Translations under genes and position numbers: made by a program
DNA from: Gracilariopsis chorda
Taxonomy: Eukaryota > Rhodophyta > Florideophyceae > Gracilariales > Gracilariaceae
Length of the DNA: 64,000 nucleotides
Reading direction: 5' to 3'
NCBI GenBank assembly: GCA_003194525.1
Contig: NBIV01000063.1
Coordinates: 124,001 to 188,000 of the forward strand
Notes under the pieces: generated by a model
What the model was told of the DNA's origin: nothing
What the model saw: only the letters and a program-made list of their open reading frames with translations
The model's database searches: none
In this document: in pieces, positions 46,537 to 58,332 of the stretch
Layout of the letters: the number at the start of each line of letters is the position of its first letter
Numbering within the stretch: the first letter of the stretch is position 1

Positions 46537-47441
46537 CCTGTCTACCTCCTCTTAACCAATCAGCTATTCTCCTCGGTAATGAACAGGTGGGGGAGTATAG
46601 CTTTCTCCTGGCATACAGAGTTGATGCTCTTTGAACGCCAACTATTGCAGACGGTATTGCGGCCCCAATCCATTTGTGAAACTTCCTGCGTCAGCATAGA
46701 CCATCTGTAACTCCCAACGTTAGTCAGCAATCCATCTGTACCAACGTTAGCTACCCGCGTCCCTTCTCCCGACGCTATATCAGAGCTCAGACAGCAAGTC
46801 ACAATGTTCAGCCTAACAAAGATAACTCACTTTTACCACCTGTCTGTTCATCGAATCAACTCCAAGCGCATCGCCATGTTTCATCACACTTCTAATCACT
46901 CATCTCCAGCATCCTCTGCAACTCCACCTGCCCTGCATTCCGTCGCAGATAGTGGCCCTTCTCCACCCCTTCCGACTACCGCCGTCCATCCGTGACTCTA
47001 CGCAGTCCCCGCCTTGCATCTGTCTAAGTCTGCTCACGAACCACATCCTTGATTTGAAAGCACCGTGTGTGTACAGTTGTGAACGGCGTTCAGTAAACGT
47101 GTTGATGGCGGGAAGCACAACTTCTGGTGGAATTCAGGTATATATTCTTCCCATATTCGATATGCAAATCGGCTATTCTCCGGTGGTTTGGTTTGCTGAT
47201 GTGTGTGGGTGTAGTAGACATGCTCAGAGCAATGTCGTCCAGCATTAGGCCGATTTTGGCAAAAGCCCTGATTGTCATACGCATCAACTCAGTCTCTCAT
47301 CGCGTAAGAGGTGCAACGATAGCGCTTTTGAACAGAAGGGGAAGCATTCCATCTCTGTTGAACATGTACGGATTTTATAGTCAGCGGGGTGTTCTTAGCG
47401 GATCCATGCTTGAGCTGTATGTGAGGAATGTCTTTACACAT

Positions 47442-47506
47442 TTGATCGTAAGTTCGACAATCCCAGAAGTACTAAGTAATTCTGGGATTGTCGAACTGAC
47501 GATCAA
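47442..47506. other. 27-bp hairpin with 11-nt loop
   Basis: Arms 47442-47468 and 47480-47506 pair over 27 positions with one mismatch; the inner 16 bp (TTCGACAATCCCAGAA) are perfect. Such length is not expected by chance. Possible small foldback element, or a hairpin-RNA precursor. Confidence 0.85.
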
Positions 47507-47530
47507 CAAAGCTGTTATTTTGCAATTGTG

Positions 47531-47552
47531 CAAAGCACTCTATTGTGCTTTG
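47531..47552. other. 8-bp hairpin next to the 27-bp hairpin
   Basis: CAAAGCAC, loop TCTATT, GTGCTTTG. It lies 24 nt downstream of the large hairpin. Confidence 0.7.
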
Positions 47553-47899
47553 ATGTACAGTTGTGTAGTTTACAGTAGATAGATAGATGTCTAGCAACTG
47601 TAGTTGAACGACAGCGAGAGCCTGGAGACTCACTCGGCGATGAGTCAATAAGTACGAGAGATGGGAGATGTTACCTAGCGGACCTGATCAGATAAACAAG
47701 TACTCGGACTAATAGTTGATCTTGCGGGAAGACTCGATTCGGCACAAGTCGCCGGCTCCCTCCTTCCACTATGGAGGTGCGCTATACTCTCTTACTTTTA
47801 TAGACAACTAACGCCTCGCTCAGCTCCGCAATACCGGAGCGTCCTCAAGTGCCTCTTGCACTTACGATACGCGTTTCTCACACCCCACTTCGGATGTTA

Positions 47900-47983
47900 G
47901 AATGCAACTCTGCATTCCTCGCGACGAGCATCTCTATTGGGGTGTTCGAATGCAACTCTGCATTCCTCGCGACAAGCATCTCT
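47900..47983. repeat. Two-unit tandem repeat, 48-bp period
   Basis: GAATGCAACTCTGCATTCCT and the following 16 bases occur at 47900 and 47948 with one difference. Each unit includes a short GAATGCA...TGCATTC inverted repeat. Confidence 0.85.
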
Positions 47984-49448
47984 TTGCGACCTTTCATTCA
48001 CGTCGTGCTCGTTCTCCATTGTGCAATGTAGCGTAATGCCGCTTCACTTGTATGCAACAATCACCCGCTCTATATCGCATCGTGTCCGTGCGTTCAACGT
48101 GTTCAAGACAATCTAATCCACAACAGTATATGCCTAGGTAATGACCCACTCTGGATGTTACACAAATAAACAATTTTCTTAACAACTCAGTTTTTTGTTC
48201 ACTAAATGCATCGAAAGCTATTTAGTTCAACAAAGTCTGCAGCCCACAAATCTTGGCCTCAGAAGAGTGGAGAAATTAAAAAAACGCAGAACAATATAAT
48301 CAATGTCTGAAATATGAAGCAGCTTAAAGGGTTAGCGTTACTCATCGTGTTTGGCTTTCAACATCTTTTTGTGCTGGTGAGCTCTTGATTGCGTTTTGGC
48401 ACTATCGTCTTCGACTTGTAGGGGATCAATGAAGGATGCTTGTTGGACATTTTCTTATGCAGGGTTTTAGAGAATAAATTGAATTAAAACTCAAATATGA
48501 TTTGTGCATCTAAAAGTGTGTACAACAAAAGGGCTTTTAAGCTTGAGATTCGAACGGTTATTGGAACGCGCACATGGACATTGAATCCTCGCGCATATGC
48601 AAAATGAGCTCAGGTTAAAAGAACCTTCAGAAGAATTTCAAACACAAGCGCAGTGAGCATTGCACAAACAGCGCACACATTACAGCCATCAAGTTGTACA
48701 AGGATACTTCCTGTAGGTATGGAAATGCTTTGGCGTCTCCTTTGCAGCAGTGCCTTGTCAAAGTTGGAGTACGACGTAATTCACAATCTGGCAAGAGCTT
48801 TACACACACTAGCTCAATGAAGATCTCATATTTCGAGTGCAAAGCGTTCAGGGGTGCCATCCATTGGCCCTGGCGATGATTTCATTTGCGTCAGCCTGAT
48901 GTAATCGATGAAGAGATCAAGTGTTACCTTCTCTCTGACAAAGATGAAGCATGTTTTCGCGTTCTTGATGAAATGATTCAATGTTTTGCTTAATTCAGTC
49001 TAAGGCTTTCCCAAACACATCCACGTGGGTGGTAGACACTTGTAGATCACTGCACGGGAACCTTCAAATCTTCGATTTCATTTCCGAGCTGTAAGCATGA
49101 TGAAAGGAAGAACACCAGTTTATGTTTCACAGCTTATGACCAGGTAAACTTCTTCTCAGAAGCTGTGTCTTGAGAGAAGGTAGCTCTCCTCTTCTAAACA
49201 ATGATAAATCTCCCGCAGTCCTACTCGTCGCTCTGGGATTACATCATATCGTTAGAGAAGACGAAGAAGATATGCTTTGGCTACATTTTTTCACGGAAAG
49301 CCGGTAACATGTGACCAGTAAAGCTGTCAAAATTTAGTTCGGCAAGCAAAACGCCCAACTTAGAGCGGTGTATGGTGAGAAAGGGTTTGAATCTGTAGCT
49401 GGTGGTGCGGTCTATTGAACGGATTGATTCACTTAAAGGTATTACCTT

Positions 49449-49760
49449 ATGTGTGAATCTGCAATGGCCCTCGAACGAGAGCATCATCATCAGAAAGCCG
49501 CTGCGGATGCGGTTGCATCTGCTCGAGAGGGTGAGAAGCCCGCTAAGGAGCTTGCCGAGCTCGAGAGCAAGAGGACCACAAACAAAAAGTTTGCAGAGTG
49601 GGCGTTGGAACGCTGGCGTCAATGTACAACAATTCGGCAAATCTCCAAAATGCAGCGCCCCATGACAGTTCGGCGTGCGCGTGCTATCACAAATCAGAGG
49701 ACGCGCCAAAGAGTCAAAGAGGCGCTAGTTGGCCTGTTAACGATGAACAGGGCGCGATAG
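49449..49760 (+). CDS. Hypothetical protein, 103 aa, helical and charged
   Basis: An ATG-started frame with Ala/Glu/Lys/Arg-rich, helix-like composition (ALEREHHHQKAAADAV, KELAELESKRTTNKKF) and a basic C-terminus (RRARAITNQRTRQRV). No family recognised and no promoter found. It could be the last exon of a larger gene or a chance frame. Confidence 0.3.
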   Translation: MCESAMALEREHHHQKAAADAVASAREGEKPAKELAELESKRTTNKKFAEWALERWRQCTTIRQISKMQRPMTVRRARAITNQRTRQRVKEALVGLLTMNRAR

Positions 49761-50479
49761 AAGCTTTACTTCTCCAAACCTATAGTTGAATGATTTGTGT
49801 TGTCTGCGCTTCTTGTTAAAAGTAGAACGGAAGTCTTTCGTTTTTTCTTGAGGATCTGAAGAGGTTTGGGAAGTGCTTCATAACTTGCGTAAAGTTTTCC
49901 CGTTCTCTTTCAAATTTGGCTCACAGCGAGCCAAGAATAGGAGCTAATATGCGAGTTCTCTTAGTCGAGGGTCTCCAGCGGTACTCAAGATATGCGGCTT
50001 TTGCGGTTTTGTTCAATTCCACGGGTGTTGTGCTATACTTTTATGTGGTTGCTTGCTTTTTCAAGAAATTCGTCTTCTTTTGATTCGTTGGTTAGGCACG
50101 TAAACACAAAGACAAATGGAGGTTCATCGTAATGTACTGCAGTGGCACCTTTCTGCATATAGTAGTGTCCACGAAAGGATAGGCTGTTGAAGAAAGGCGG
50201 CTACTAACGTCGGTAACAATGCGAAACGCGTACTCGCTCTCAAGCTGGGACAAAGCTCAAGTAGTTCACGAGAGAGAGCTAACAGACTACACGTGAACGA
50301 ATGCCAAACAAGAAAACGCAGCACCATGTTATTCCTAGGAGAAAGTACACAGTACAGCGTACACAACGTCTCAGCGTTGGCACGTGTTCGTCGCGAAGCA
50401 GACCGCGCCCTCTATGACTGTTCGACTAACTGACAGACCCAGGTGGTTGAGAAAAAGCGAAGGTAAAGGGTTAGTTCGC
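49761..50479. other. No gene seen
   Basis: No supported frame or repeat. Confidence 0.35.
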
Positions 50480-51167
50480 TGGGTGCATGCAGAAATTACC
50501 AGTTCACCAGATTTAGTGTTCAGAATAACCATTCAGGAATTACATTCCAAACCTGCCCACTAAATATTGGCGCCAAACCTTAGACAGAAACTCTTGTCCT
50601 GAACCCCAATATGCTTATAACCCAGAGCTTAGACAATTTTTTATGCAGATTTAGATTCTACAACAAGAATTATACGAATAGTAATGGCCTCCAGTTCCAA
50701 TACCCCCACGACCACGACAAGAACGCCTCTCCGTCCGCTCCAACTTCTAAATCAGAAGAGTTGCGTCAAACACCCCCGACCATCAAGTCACCACAGCAAG
50801 CCCAAAGAAAAAAGCAAAAAGGCGGTAATGGCTGTGCTGGCGCACCAAACTACAACAACGACGTTGTAGAAGACTTTTGCGTCGGTACTGCGCGCTGTTA
50901 TGAGTTCTGCGTTGTTTCAGTTGAGGTTTTCGAAGAACCAGAATAACGCTGAGCATCGACGGATAGGCGGCAGCGTAGGCCACGACTGCGGCAGGCTTCA
51001 GTTGGGAAGGCATCTGAGCAGTGAAGCATCTGGTAGAAGGTCTGGTAGGGTAGAAGACCCTCCGAGGGTCCTTTCTAATAACCACATCTGGTACCGCACG
51101 CAGCAGATTTTGGGGTGCTTGGCGTTTTATTGTCGTCTGGTCATCTGGTAATTTCTGCATGCACCCA
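50480..51167. mobile_element. 688-bp element with 23-bp perfect terminal inverted repeats
   Basis: 50480-50502 and 51145-51167 are perfect reverse complements (TGGGTGCATGCAGAAATTAC plus CAG). Pairing extends to about 32 bp with two mismatches. Size and ends fit a non-autonomous DNA transposon (MITE-like). No clear target duplication was found beside either end, so the superfamily is unassigned. Inside, an ATG frame at 50611-50946 (111 aa) is Thr/Pro/Lys-rich and has no recognised relatives. Confidence 0.65.
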
Positions 51168-51274
51168 CTACTGTATGTACCGAAGGTACTGTGAAAAGCA
51201 CATATGACTACACACAAAGCCCTATTGGCCGGAAGAAAGACATGATAGTGGGCCGTGCGAGACACGCCGGTAGC

Positions 51275-51658
51275 TCAACGCGTGACGCACTCCACAAGTA
51301 CAACTAATAATGAGGAAAACCAGCACCTGCTTCTCGTATCAACCCGTTCCAGTGGTGGCACTAATTGCTGACGGTTCCGGTAACCAGTCGCGCAGCGGTC
51401 GTGACCGGATGACGCCATGCTGAGTCCCTCATTGGACGACGGGGAATGAGGCCTCGCAACAGATCGAGAAGCTTCCTGTGCGAGAAGGCGATGATTTTCA
51501 CCAATACTGGGAGGCAGCGGCGAGGAGAGCGGGGGTACTGAACACGGAGATGCAAGTGCCTTGAGGTAGGGAGTGGGCGCAGCGTCAGCGACGAGAGCAC
51601 CGTGAGAAATAGTGGGAGATAAAGAAGCCGTCATAACCGTTGGAGCACTGGAAACCAT
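51275..51658 (-). CDS. Hypothetical Ser/Pro/Ala-rich protein, 127 aa
   Basis: ATG at 51658 (MVSSAPTVMTAS) opens a low-complexity Ser/Pro/Ala-rich frame with a hydrophobic C-terminal stretch (SSLLVVLVECV). Support comes mainly from a TATA box (TTATATAA, 51722-51715 on minus) about 60 bp upstream. No family recognised. Confidence 0.3.
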   Translation of the reverse strand: MVSSAPTVMTASLSPTISHGALVADAAPTPYLKALASPCSVPPLSSPLPPSIGENHRLLAQEASRSVARPHSPSSNEGLSMASSGHDRCATGYRNRQQLVPPLERVDTRSRCWFSSLLVVLVECVTR

Positions 51659-51714
51659 TTGACAGGTGGAATACGGCGCTGCCACGACAGTACGTAGAAT
51701 TCCGAGAGAGAATC

Positions 51715-51722
51715 TTATATAA
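51715..51722 (-). promoter_or_regulatory. TATA box upstream of 51658
   Basis: The palindromic TTATATAA is also readable on the plus strand. It is placed suitably for the minus-strand frame at 51658. Confidence 0.35.
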
Positions 51723-52248
51723 GGCGGTACCGCTCAAGTGACTTGAGCGTACTCACGATCGCGTATACCCAATTAGCTTGGCCACAGGCGCGCGCGGAAT
51801 TTATATCAACTGCAGTCCGTTCAACCTTTTTGGTTTAATACAAGGGTATATGTCCAAACCTTAATGCGACAAGGAATGAAAGTTTTTTTTGCGGAACGGC
51901 CGCAGAAATCTGCCTCTATCTCTTAACGAATTTGCCTAATTGGCTTCAACCTTCTTCAGCAACCAGAAAAAACCCATCCCCTACCTCTCATGCGGTGAAT
52001 CTTCCAAACCGACGTAAGCTGCACTAAACGCCTGATGTCTGTTTTTGGCTCTTTATTGTGGAACTCAAGAGTAGATTGGGCTTCGGAGGGGACCCCATCT
52101 TGGCCTACTGGACAGTGGTGATCGCGTACGGTGATATTGTAGTCGTGGTGAATTTGCATGGCAGGCCCTACAAAGATGGAACTGTTATGCATCACGAATT
52201 TGCTTTGTAGGATTGATCGAACTGGATACGGACAAGGTCGTAGCTGTG

Positions 52249-52253
52249 ATCCG
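52249..52253. repeat. Target-site duplication ATCCG (left of F)
   Basis: ATCCG here and at 58328-58332, directly outside the LTRs of F. Confidence 0.88.
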
Positions 52254-52389
52254 TGTAGACGGACGCAGAATTGTTCTGGTCCACTGATTGGAACGTGCGG
52301 CACGAGCCACACGTTCCAACAGTATAAATAAAGGGCCCCCTTCTGTACCCCTTTGGATGGAATGGGGCAAGAAGAGAGAAACAGTTTCA
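52254..52389 (+). repeat. 5' LTR of F
   Basis: 136 bp, TGTAGACGG...CA. It contains a perfect inverted repeat TTGGAACGTG...CACGTTCCAA directly upstream of TATAAATA, a compact promoter layout kept in both LTRs. Confidence 0.9.
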
Positions 52390-52406
52390 TGGTAGCATCG
52401 CCATGG
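52390..52406 (+). promoter_or_regulatory. Primer-binding site of F (tRNA-iMet 3' end)
   Basis: TGGTAGCATCGCCATGG begins right at the LTR edge. Its TGGTAGCA.TCGC matches the primer site of G1, so both appear to use the same tRNA. Confidence 0.7.
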
Positions 52407-52794
52407 GTGAACCGACACCCAGGCGATTATAGAGCCGTATATACAAAACATATCGATAACGGCCGCCGCCGAGCGCCCCATCAGCCTCAGCGCGAACAAA
52501 TATAATCAAGAGCCTCACGAGTGCATCCCTGCGCCGCGCTACCCTGACGCAGAAGTCAACCCCCTCATCGCGGCGCCGCTCGTGCTCGCGGCGTCTACGC
52601 TGCGCGCCTAGGAACTTCTACGCCGGATATCCGCCAGCGCGCCGCTTTACCTATAAGCCTTCCCCTCCGACGCTGCGCCAAAGTTCTCTTTCTCTCCTCC
52701 CCTGTCGTGCCGCCGCGCTGCGCTGCTTCAAATTCTACCACTCTAACGCTCCCCCTTTCCCTCCCGCCCGGCGAAGCTCTACAAATTCCCACCT

Positions 52795-53290
52795 GCGGAA
52801 CTAAGGACAAAGAACCGGACCTTCCCCCCCTCCCGCTCCGCCACCTTCCACCCCGCGGGCACCGACAAAGAAGAGTGTGCCCCCCCACCCCCCCCCCCCC
52901 CCACCCGGCACTAACAACAAGTTTGTGCCCGCTCTGCCACCTTTTCCCCCCCCCTCCCGCGGAAACCGACAAAGAAGAGTGTGCCCCCCCCGGCCCGGCA
53001 TTAAGGGCAAATGTGCGCCCACTCTGTGACATTCCCCCCCCCCGCGGACAGCGAACAAAGAAGAGTGTGCCTCCCCCCTGGCGCACTAAGGGCAAGTCTG
53101 CGCCCGCTCCGCCACCTTCCCCCCCGCGGAAACCTACAAAGAAAAGTTTGCCCCCCCTGCCCCCCCGGCGCACTAAGGGCGAGTCTGCGCCCGCTCCGCC
53201 ACCTTCCCCCCGCGGAAACCGACAAAGAAGAGTGTGCCCAAAACACCAACAAAGAAGAGCATACCCCCCCCCCCCGGCACGCACTCTATC
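52795..53290. repeat. C-rich minisatellite in the leader of F
   Basis: At least five imperfect units of about 70-85 bp, each with a CCGCGGAAACCGACAAAG core, then AAGAGTGTGCC, a long C run, and GGCGCACTAAGGGC. C runs reach about 14 bases, so the minus strand is rich in G-quadruplex-type runs. The long Gly-rich minus-strand frame here follows from the repeat. Confidence 0.85.
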
Positions 53291-56200
53291 ACACCCGGGT
53301 AAGAGCCAACCGTAAGACCTGAGTAAGGCCTCGCCACCGATTACCCCGTAAGGGAAGTTCGACACATAATACGAGAGAACAAAAGTCCCGAACAGGGCCT
53401 CCGCCGCTATTACCCCGGAAGGGAAGTTAGCACTTGGCCGAGCTAAGATTCGCAAGCCGAGTACCGGTTGGGAATCGACTGGGGACTTGAACTAAACCGG
53501 CGGGTTGCGCACTTGCCGTATACCCGGCTCCGCTGGGGTGAGTGTTGCGCTCGTTCGGGGACAGGGTGTCTCTTCGTTCGGCCCGGACCTTAGTAAGGAC
53601 AAGAACTTTATACGGAGTACATCTCGCCGCGCAAGCAGCAGCAAGGATCTAGAGGGAGTGTATTGTTGAAGGCATATCTACTGGTCATTAACCATTCCCT
53701 GGACGATCCGTACGTTGCACGCACCTTATTCCTGGATTGCGCAGGACATATAAAGGCAGCTGGAAGCGCATCTCACCGAGAGAGTCTAACTCGGAACCAG
53801 GGGTCTGACCCTTAGGGTACCAGAGATAGTATCTCTTGTCAGTGGGCCCGGCTACTCAAAGAGTGGCAGAAGGATCCCTCGCCCGGTAGGGGACCGGTGA
53901 AGTATATAAACGATCTGCCCCTCTGGATAAGTCTCGCGTCTAGAACACTCCGCGATGGACACAGAGCGAGAATACGACAATAAAAGAATACCCCGACTAC
54001 AGGGGAGCGCCGACTACTACACTTGGCGCATCTACGTAAGGGATCTCATGCACTCATCGCAATCCCTTTTCGTCCTCACCGAACCTCGACCCACAGAGGG
54101 AAGCGCAGCAACCCGAAAGCGCTGGGACGATGCCGATCGCAAAGCACGCCCCGCGATCTTGCAGAACCTTGGAACACAGCCCATTGTCGCTGTATCAGAA
54201 CTCTTGGAAAGGGAGTACTGCTCCGCTTTGGAAGTGTGGACCAAACTAGAGGCCACATATAAGAAGGACAACATACAGTCAAAGTTGAACCTTCGCCAAA
54301 AGCTTAGCACCATGGCATATAAAGACGGTGAGGACATACAAAATCACCTCATTACCCTTGAAACCACTTTCTTAGAACTCGCAGGCCTAGGCGACCCAGT
54401 GACAGATAAGGAAAGGACCGCCACGTTACTTCGTTCCCTTTCAGAGTCACTGATGGCCATCACACTACTGGCTGACGCTACAAATATGGAATACGACCAG
54501 GTGGTATCCCTAGTGCGATCAGAAATGGACCGTAGGGCTCATCGCCCAAACAACACTACGGCTTCGAAACCAAACGACCGAACACACCCATACCCGGCCG
54601 CAAAGAAGTCTTCACAAGGCAAAAGACAGCACACAAAGCCAAAGAAAAGAGGCGTAAAATGTTGGAACTGCGGGCGTATCGGACACATTCGTTCCGAATG
54701 CTGGAGGAAAACCAACAACAAGTCCTCGGGAACCACTCAACACGGTAAAAACAAGAGCAATAACACAAACCGCTCGTGGGATTCAAACCGAAACGGGACT
54801 AACCAACAAAGAAACCATCGACAGGATGCCAACCGCAACAACAACAACAACCACAACAAGCAAAACCAAAACCACCGCGGATTCGTAGCGATCGCCAACG
54901 CCAGCGTACATTCCGAGCATCATACACCGACATGGTTGGACTCAGGAGCAAGTCACGTCTTCATCAAAGACAAGTCCCTGTTCTGGGAATATCACACAAC
55001 CCCACCACAAACCGTGAATACTTGCGATAATACATCCGACAGCGTGGGACTTGGGAAAATAAAGTTACCTTTCGGCGCAAACGGTGTGATGTTATCAGCA
55101 AAGCATAGCCCAAGCTTCGACTCCAACCTAATCTCCCTCTCCACTCTGGCATCACAAGTAGACGTCGAATTTTCCACTGAGGCAGAAACCAGCTTCATTA
55201 TAAAAAACAAGAGCACAGGAGAGGTATTCTTCACATCAAGGCCAAGACACGGACTCTACCCACTTCCCAACCCCTTACCCTCCCCTATGGCTCACATGGC
55301 GACGCGACAGATTGGTGACAACCCTCACGACTGGCATGAGAAACTCGGCAACCCTGGCCGAGACAAACTACTCAAGTGCGTTGAGACATCTCACGGGGTA
55401 CCACGATTCTCAAGTGAGGAGGTACGCAACATCATATGCAACCCATGCATACAAGCAGGAACAAAACGGGCTCCACTGCAACAAATTGAAAAAACTGTGA
55501 GCAGGAACCTCGAACTCACTCACACCGATCTCAGCGGACCCATCACGCCACCTTCGCTGCAAGGATCGCGATATATGCAAGTCCTTATCGACGACAGGAC
55601 AAGGGCGAGTGCCATTTACTTCCTTAGTAAAAAGACACAATTCTTCCAATCCATCCGTTGGTACAAGGCTCGCGCGGAAAACGAGGTGCCTCCGAATCGA
55701 ATGTACCGCGTTCGCCTTGACGGGGCGGGTGAGAATCGCTCCGATGACTTCGTCACATATGCGATGGAGAATGGCATCATCCTTGAATTCACCCCACCAT
55801 ACGCGCATCAATCAAATGGCGTCGCGGAGAAGACCATTCAAGATCTTTGGAAAGTTGCCCGCACCTTCCTGTTTGAGTCCAAGTTACCACAGGAACTCTG
55901 GGAAGAGGCAATCTCTCACGCAAACTATCTTAGGAATCGACTACCAAACCAACGGGTAGACATGAGAGTCCCGTACACCCTGTGGTTTGGTGAGAAGCCT
56001 GACTTCACCAACCTATTAAAGTTTGGACAGCCAGGACATGCGTTCATATACAGATCAGACACCGCACCGAATAAGAAGCTACTACCCCGGGCACTTCCTG
56101 GTAACTTTGTTGGTGTACAAAGTCCCCGCACTTTGTACAGGGTATACATCCCATCGACTGATAAAGTAATAAAGTGCCGCAAGGCAGACTTCAAAGTAAG

Positions 56201-58191
56201 CAAGGACAAACTACCATCCTTCAAAGACCTAATCGACTTCTCTTCCCTCCGAAGGCAGCATGCCGAGGTGAACAAGGATGAAGATTCCGAGGAACACCTC
56301 GATGCATCGCTGGCACACTGTCTCGTATCCTTCTCACGCTCCGAAGGTCTTAGGGATGACGGCAGAGTCCCAAAGAACTTCGACGAAGCGCGGAAGATGA
56401 GAGGATGGGCCGAAGCTATCGACAGGGAGTACAATGCCTTGGTAGAAAGAGGGACATGGAGGCTTGTAGACAGGAAGCCGGGGATGAAACCTTTACCATT
56501 CCTTTGGAGGTTCATTTCCAAACTCCTTAGCGAAGACCCAACTCGTATTCTACCTAAGGCACGTTGCGTTGCACGGGGCGACATGCAACGCCCCTACATC
56601 GATTTTGACCCTGAGACCCTATACGCACCGGTTGCGAGACTCGAAACCATCCGCATGGTCTTCGCAAAGCCGCAGCACAAGGCTTGATCTTAGAGACCAT
56701 GGATGTGAGCAACGCGTATCTCTATGGTGATCTAGATGAGCCTCTTATCATGGAGCAACCAACCAATTCCTCTGGATCCTCCTTTGTCCCAGGAAAGGTT
56801 TGCTTACTCCTAAAATCGATATATGGAGCGAAACAAGCCGGACACATATGGGGCTCATTGATGCACAGCGAGTTAATTCGCTTGGGATTCAGACAGTCTA
56901 CCACCGACAGTCGGCTATACCTGTACTCGTCCAAGAGTGGTACCCTAATACTCGTCATAGTCGTGGACGATATTCTTATGGCCTGCAACTCATATAGTCT
57001 ACTCCAGGACTTCAATGCTGAGATGACAAACCTGTTCAAGGTTAAACTCCTTGGTGAGGCAAATTCATTTGTGGGACTACAGATCGAGCGAAACGACCAA
57101 GGCATAATGATCACCCAGACTCGTTATATCGATAAGATAATAAAAGAGAATGGGCTTGAGAACTGTAACGTTTCTCAAACACCCCTGCCCACCAAGGAAG
57201 ATCTGACCAGCCGCCACGATGAAGAACGCGCCGTGTCTACAGGAACACACAACCGATACCGGAAGTTGGTAGGTTGTTTGATGTATTTGGCCGTGAACTC
57301 CAGGCCTGACATCATGTTCGCAGCCTCGATGCTGGCAAGGCAAGTCCATGACCCATGCTTGCGGCATGTTGGACTAGCGAAGAGAGTTTTACGATACCTC
57401 AAAGGTACGAAGGGTCTTGGCTTGTTCTATCCCTCTAACACTACGGCTCCAATGGAAGCGTATTGTGACGATGATTGGGCTGGATGCCGCGAAACGCTGA
57501 AGTCCACGATGGGAGTTATAATAAAGGTGAACGAAGCACCAATTATGTGGACGACTAAGAAGCAATCTCTAATTACCCTGTCGTCTGGTGAAGCTGAATA
57601 TGTGGCTATGTCGTACTGTGGGAAATTTGTGACCTGGCTCCGAAGACTGTTCTGGGAGCTGAGCGCTGAAAAGGTCCTTGACGATGAACCGGACATGTAT
57701 CCAATATCTACATATTCGGATAGCTCGAATGCGCTGTCGATAGCTAAGAATCCGAGAGTCTCTGAAAGGAACAAGCACATAGCTCTAAACCATCACCATA
57801 TCAAAGAGCTTGTTGAGACTGAAGTCATTGACATAAAGCCAATAAGGACAGACACGCAAGCCGCTGATATATTCACAAAGTCACTCCCGGTGGAACGATT
57901 GAAAGTTCTCACAGTATTATGTGGGCTTAGGAACAAAACATCCATTGAGTAAGTATGTTTATCTATATCGTCAAGGTAGCTAACGTTTGAGTTTTGTTTT
58001 TAATTTTTGTTTTCGAATCCAGATATGTTAGTTTATTAGAGTCGCGAAAGGGGCCCGTACCTTTTCCTAGATTGCAGATTTTTGCCTATTCGGTTTTGCT
58101 GCAGTACAGCTTTTTAATGGCGGGTAACAAGACATCTAGGCTGTTAGACTTATTTCGCAAACTAAGCTGCTATCTTATTTTCGAGGGACGG

Positions 58192-58327
58192 TGTAGACGG
58201 ACGCAGAATTGTTCTGGTCCACTGATTGGAACGTGCGGCACGAGCCACACGTTCCAACAGTATAAATAAAGGGCCCCCTTCTGTACCCCTTTGGCTGGAA
58301 GGGGGCAAGAAGAGAGAAACAGTTACA
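58192..58327 (+). repeat. 3' LTR of F
   Basis: 136 bp, about 98% identical to the 5' LTR. It is preceded by purine-rich GAGGGACGG and followed by ATCCG. Confidence 0.9.
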
Positions 58328-58332
58328 ATCCG

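Larger units (their letters stand above)
46537..49448. other. Intergenic, structured but without confident genes
   Basis: Only weak frames. A 63-codon ATG frame (46804-46995) lies 27 nt after a TATAT, too close for a normal promoter. The stretch includes the hairpins at 47442-47552, a two-unit repeat at 47900-47983, an AAGTGC/GCACTT hairpin near 47853, and TATA-like TTTTATAG near 47798. The part from about 47585 to 48170 has an LTR-like feel (TGTAGTTGAACGACAG start) but no second copy in the window. Confidence 0.35.
52254..58327 (+). mobile_element. Copia-type LTR retrotransposon F, nearly whole, young
   Basis: 136-bp LTRs (52254-52389, 58192-58327; 3 differences by eye, about 98%) with TG...CA ends and an ATCCG target duplication. 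A 1.56-kb leader with a minisatellite precedes gag, whose ATG is at 53955. Parts: gag to about 54890 with a CWNCGRIGHIRSEC knuckle near 54660; protease WLDSGASHVF near 54935; GAG-pre-integrase WHEKLGNPGRDKLL near 55333; integrase with HTDLSGP and NGVAEKTIQDLWK; reverse transcriptase with VVDDIL near 56965; RNase H with YCDDDWAG and LSSGEAEYVAMS; the coding region ends at 57952. Nearly whole, about one break. LTR divergence implies a fairly recent insertion. Confidence 0.93.

Noticed and set aside
52595-53455. Gly/Arg-rich minus-strand frame of 286 codons
   Set aside because: It is generated by the C-rich minisatellite in the leader of element F and shows only reiterated GGG/GGA-type codons.
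53662-53954. LTR-like start TGTTGAAGGCATATC with a TATA box before gag of F
   Set aside because: No second copy exists after the coding region, while the 136-bp repeats with an ATCCG duplication define the element clearly. It is kept as part of the leader.
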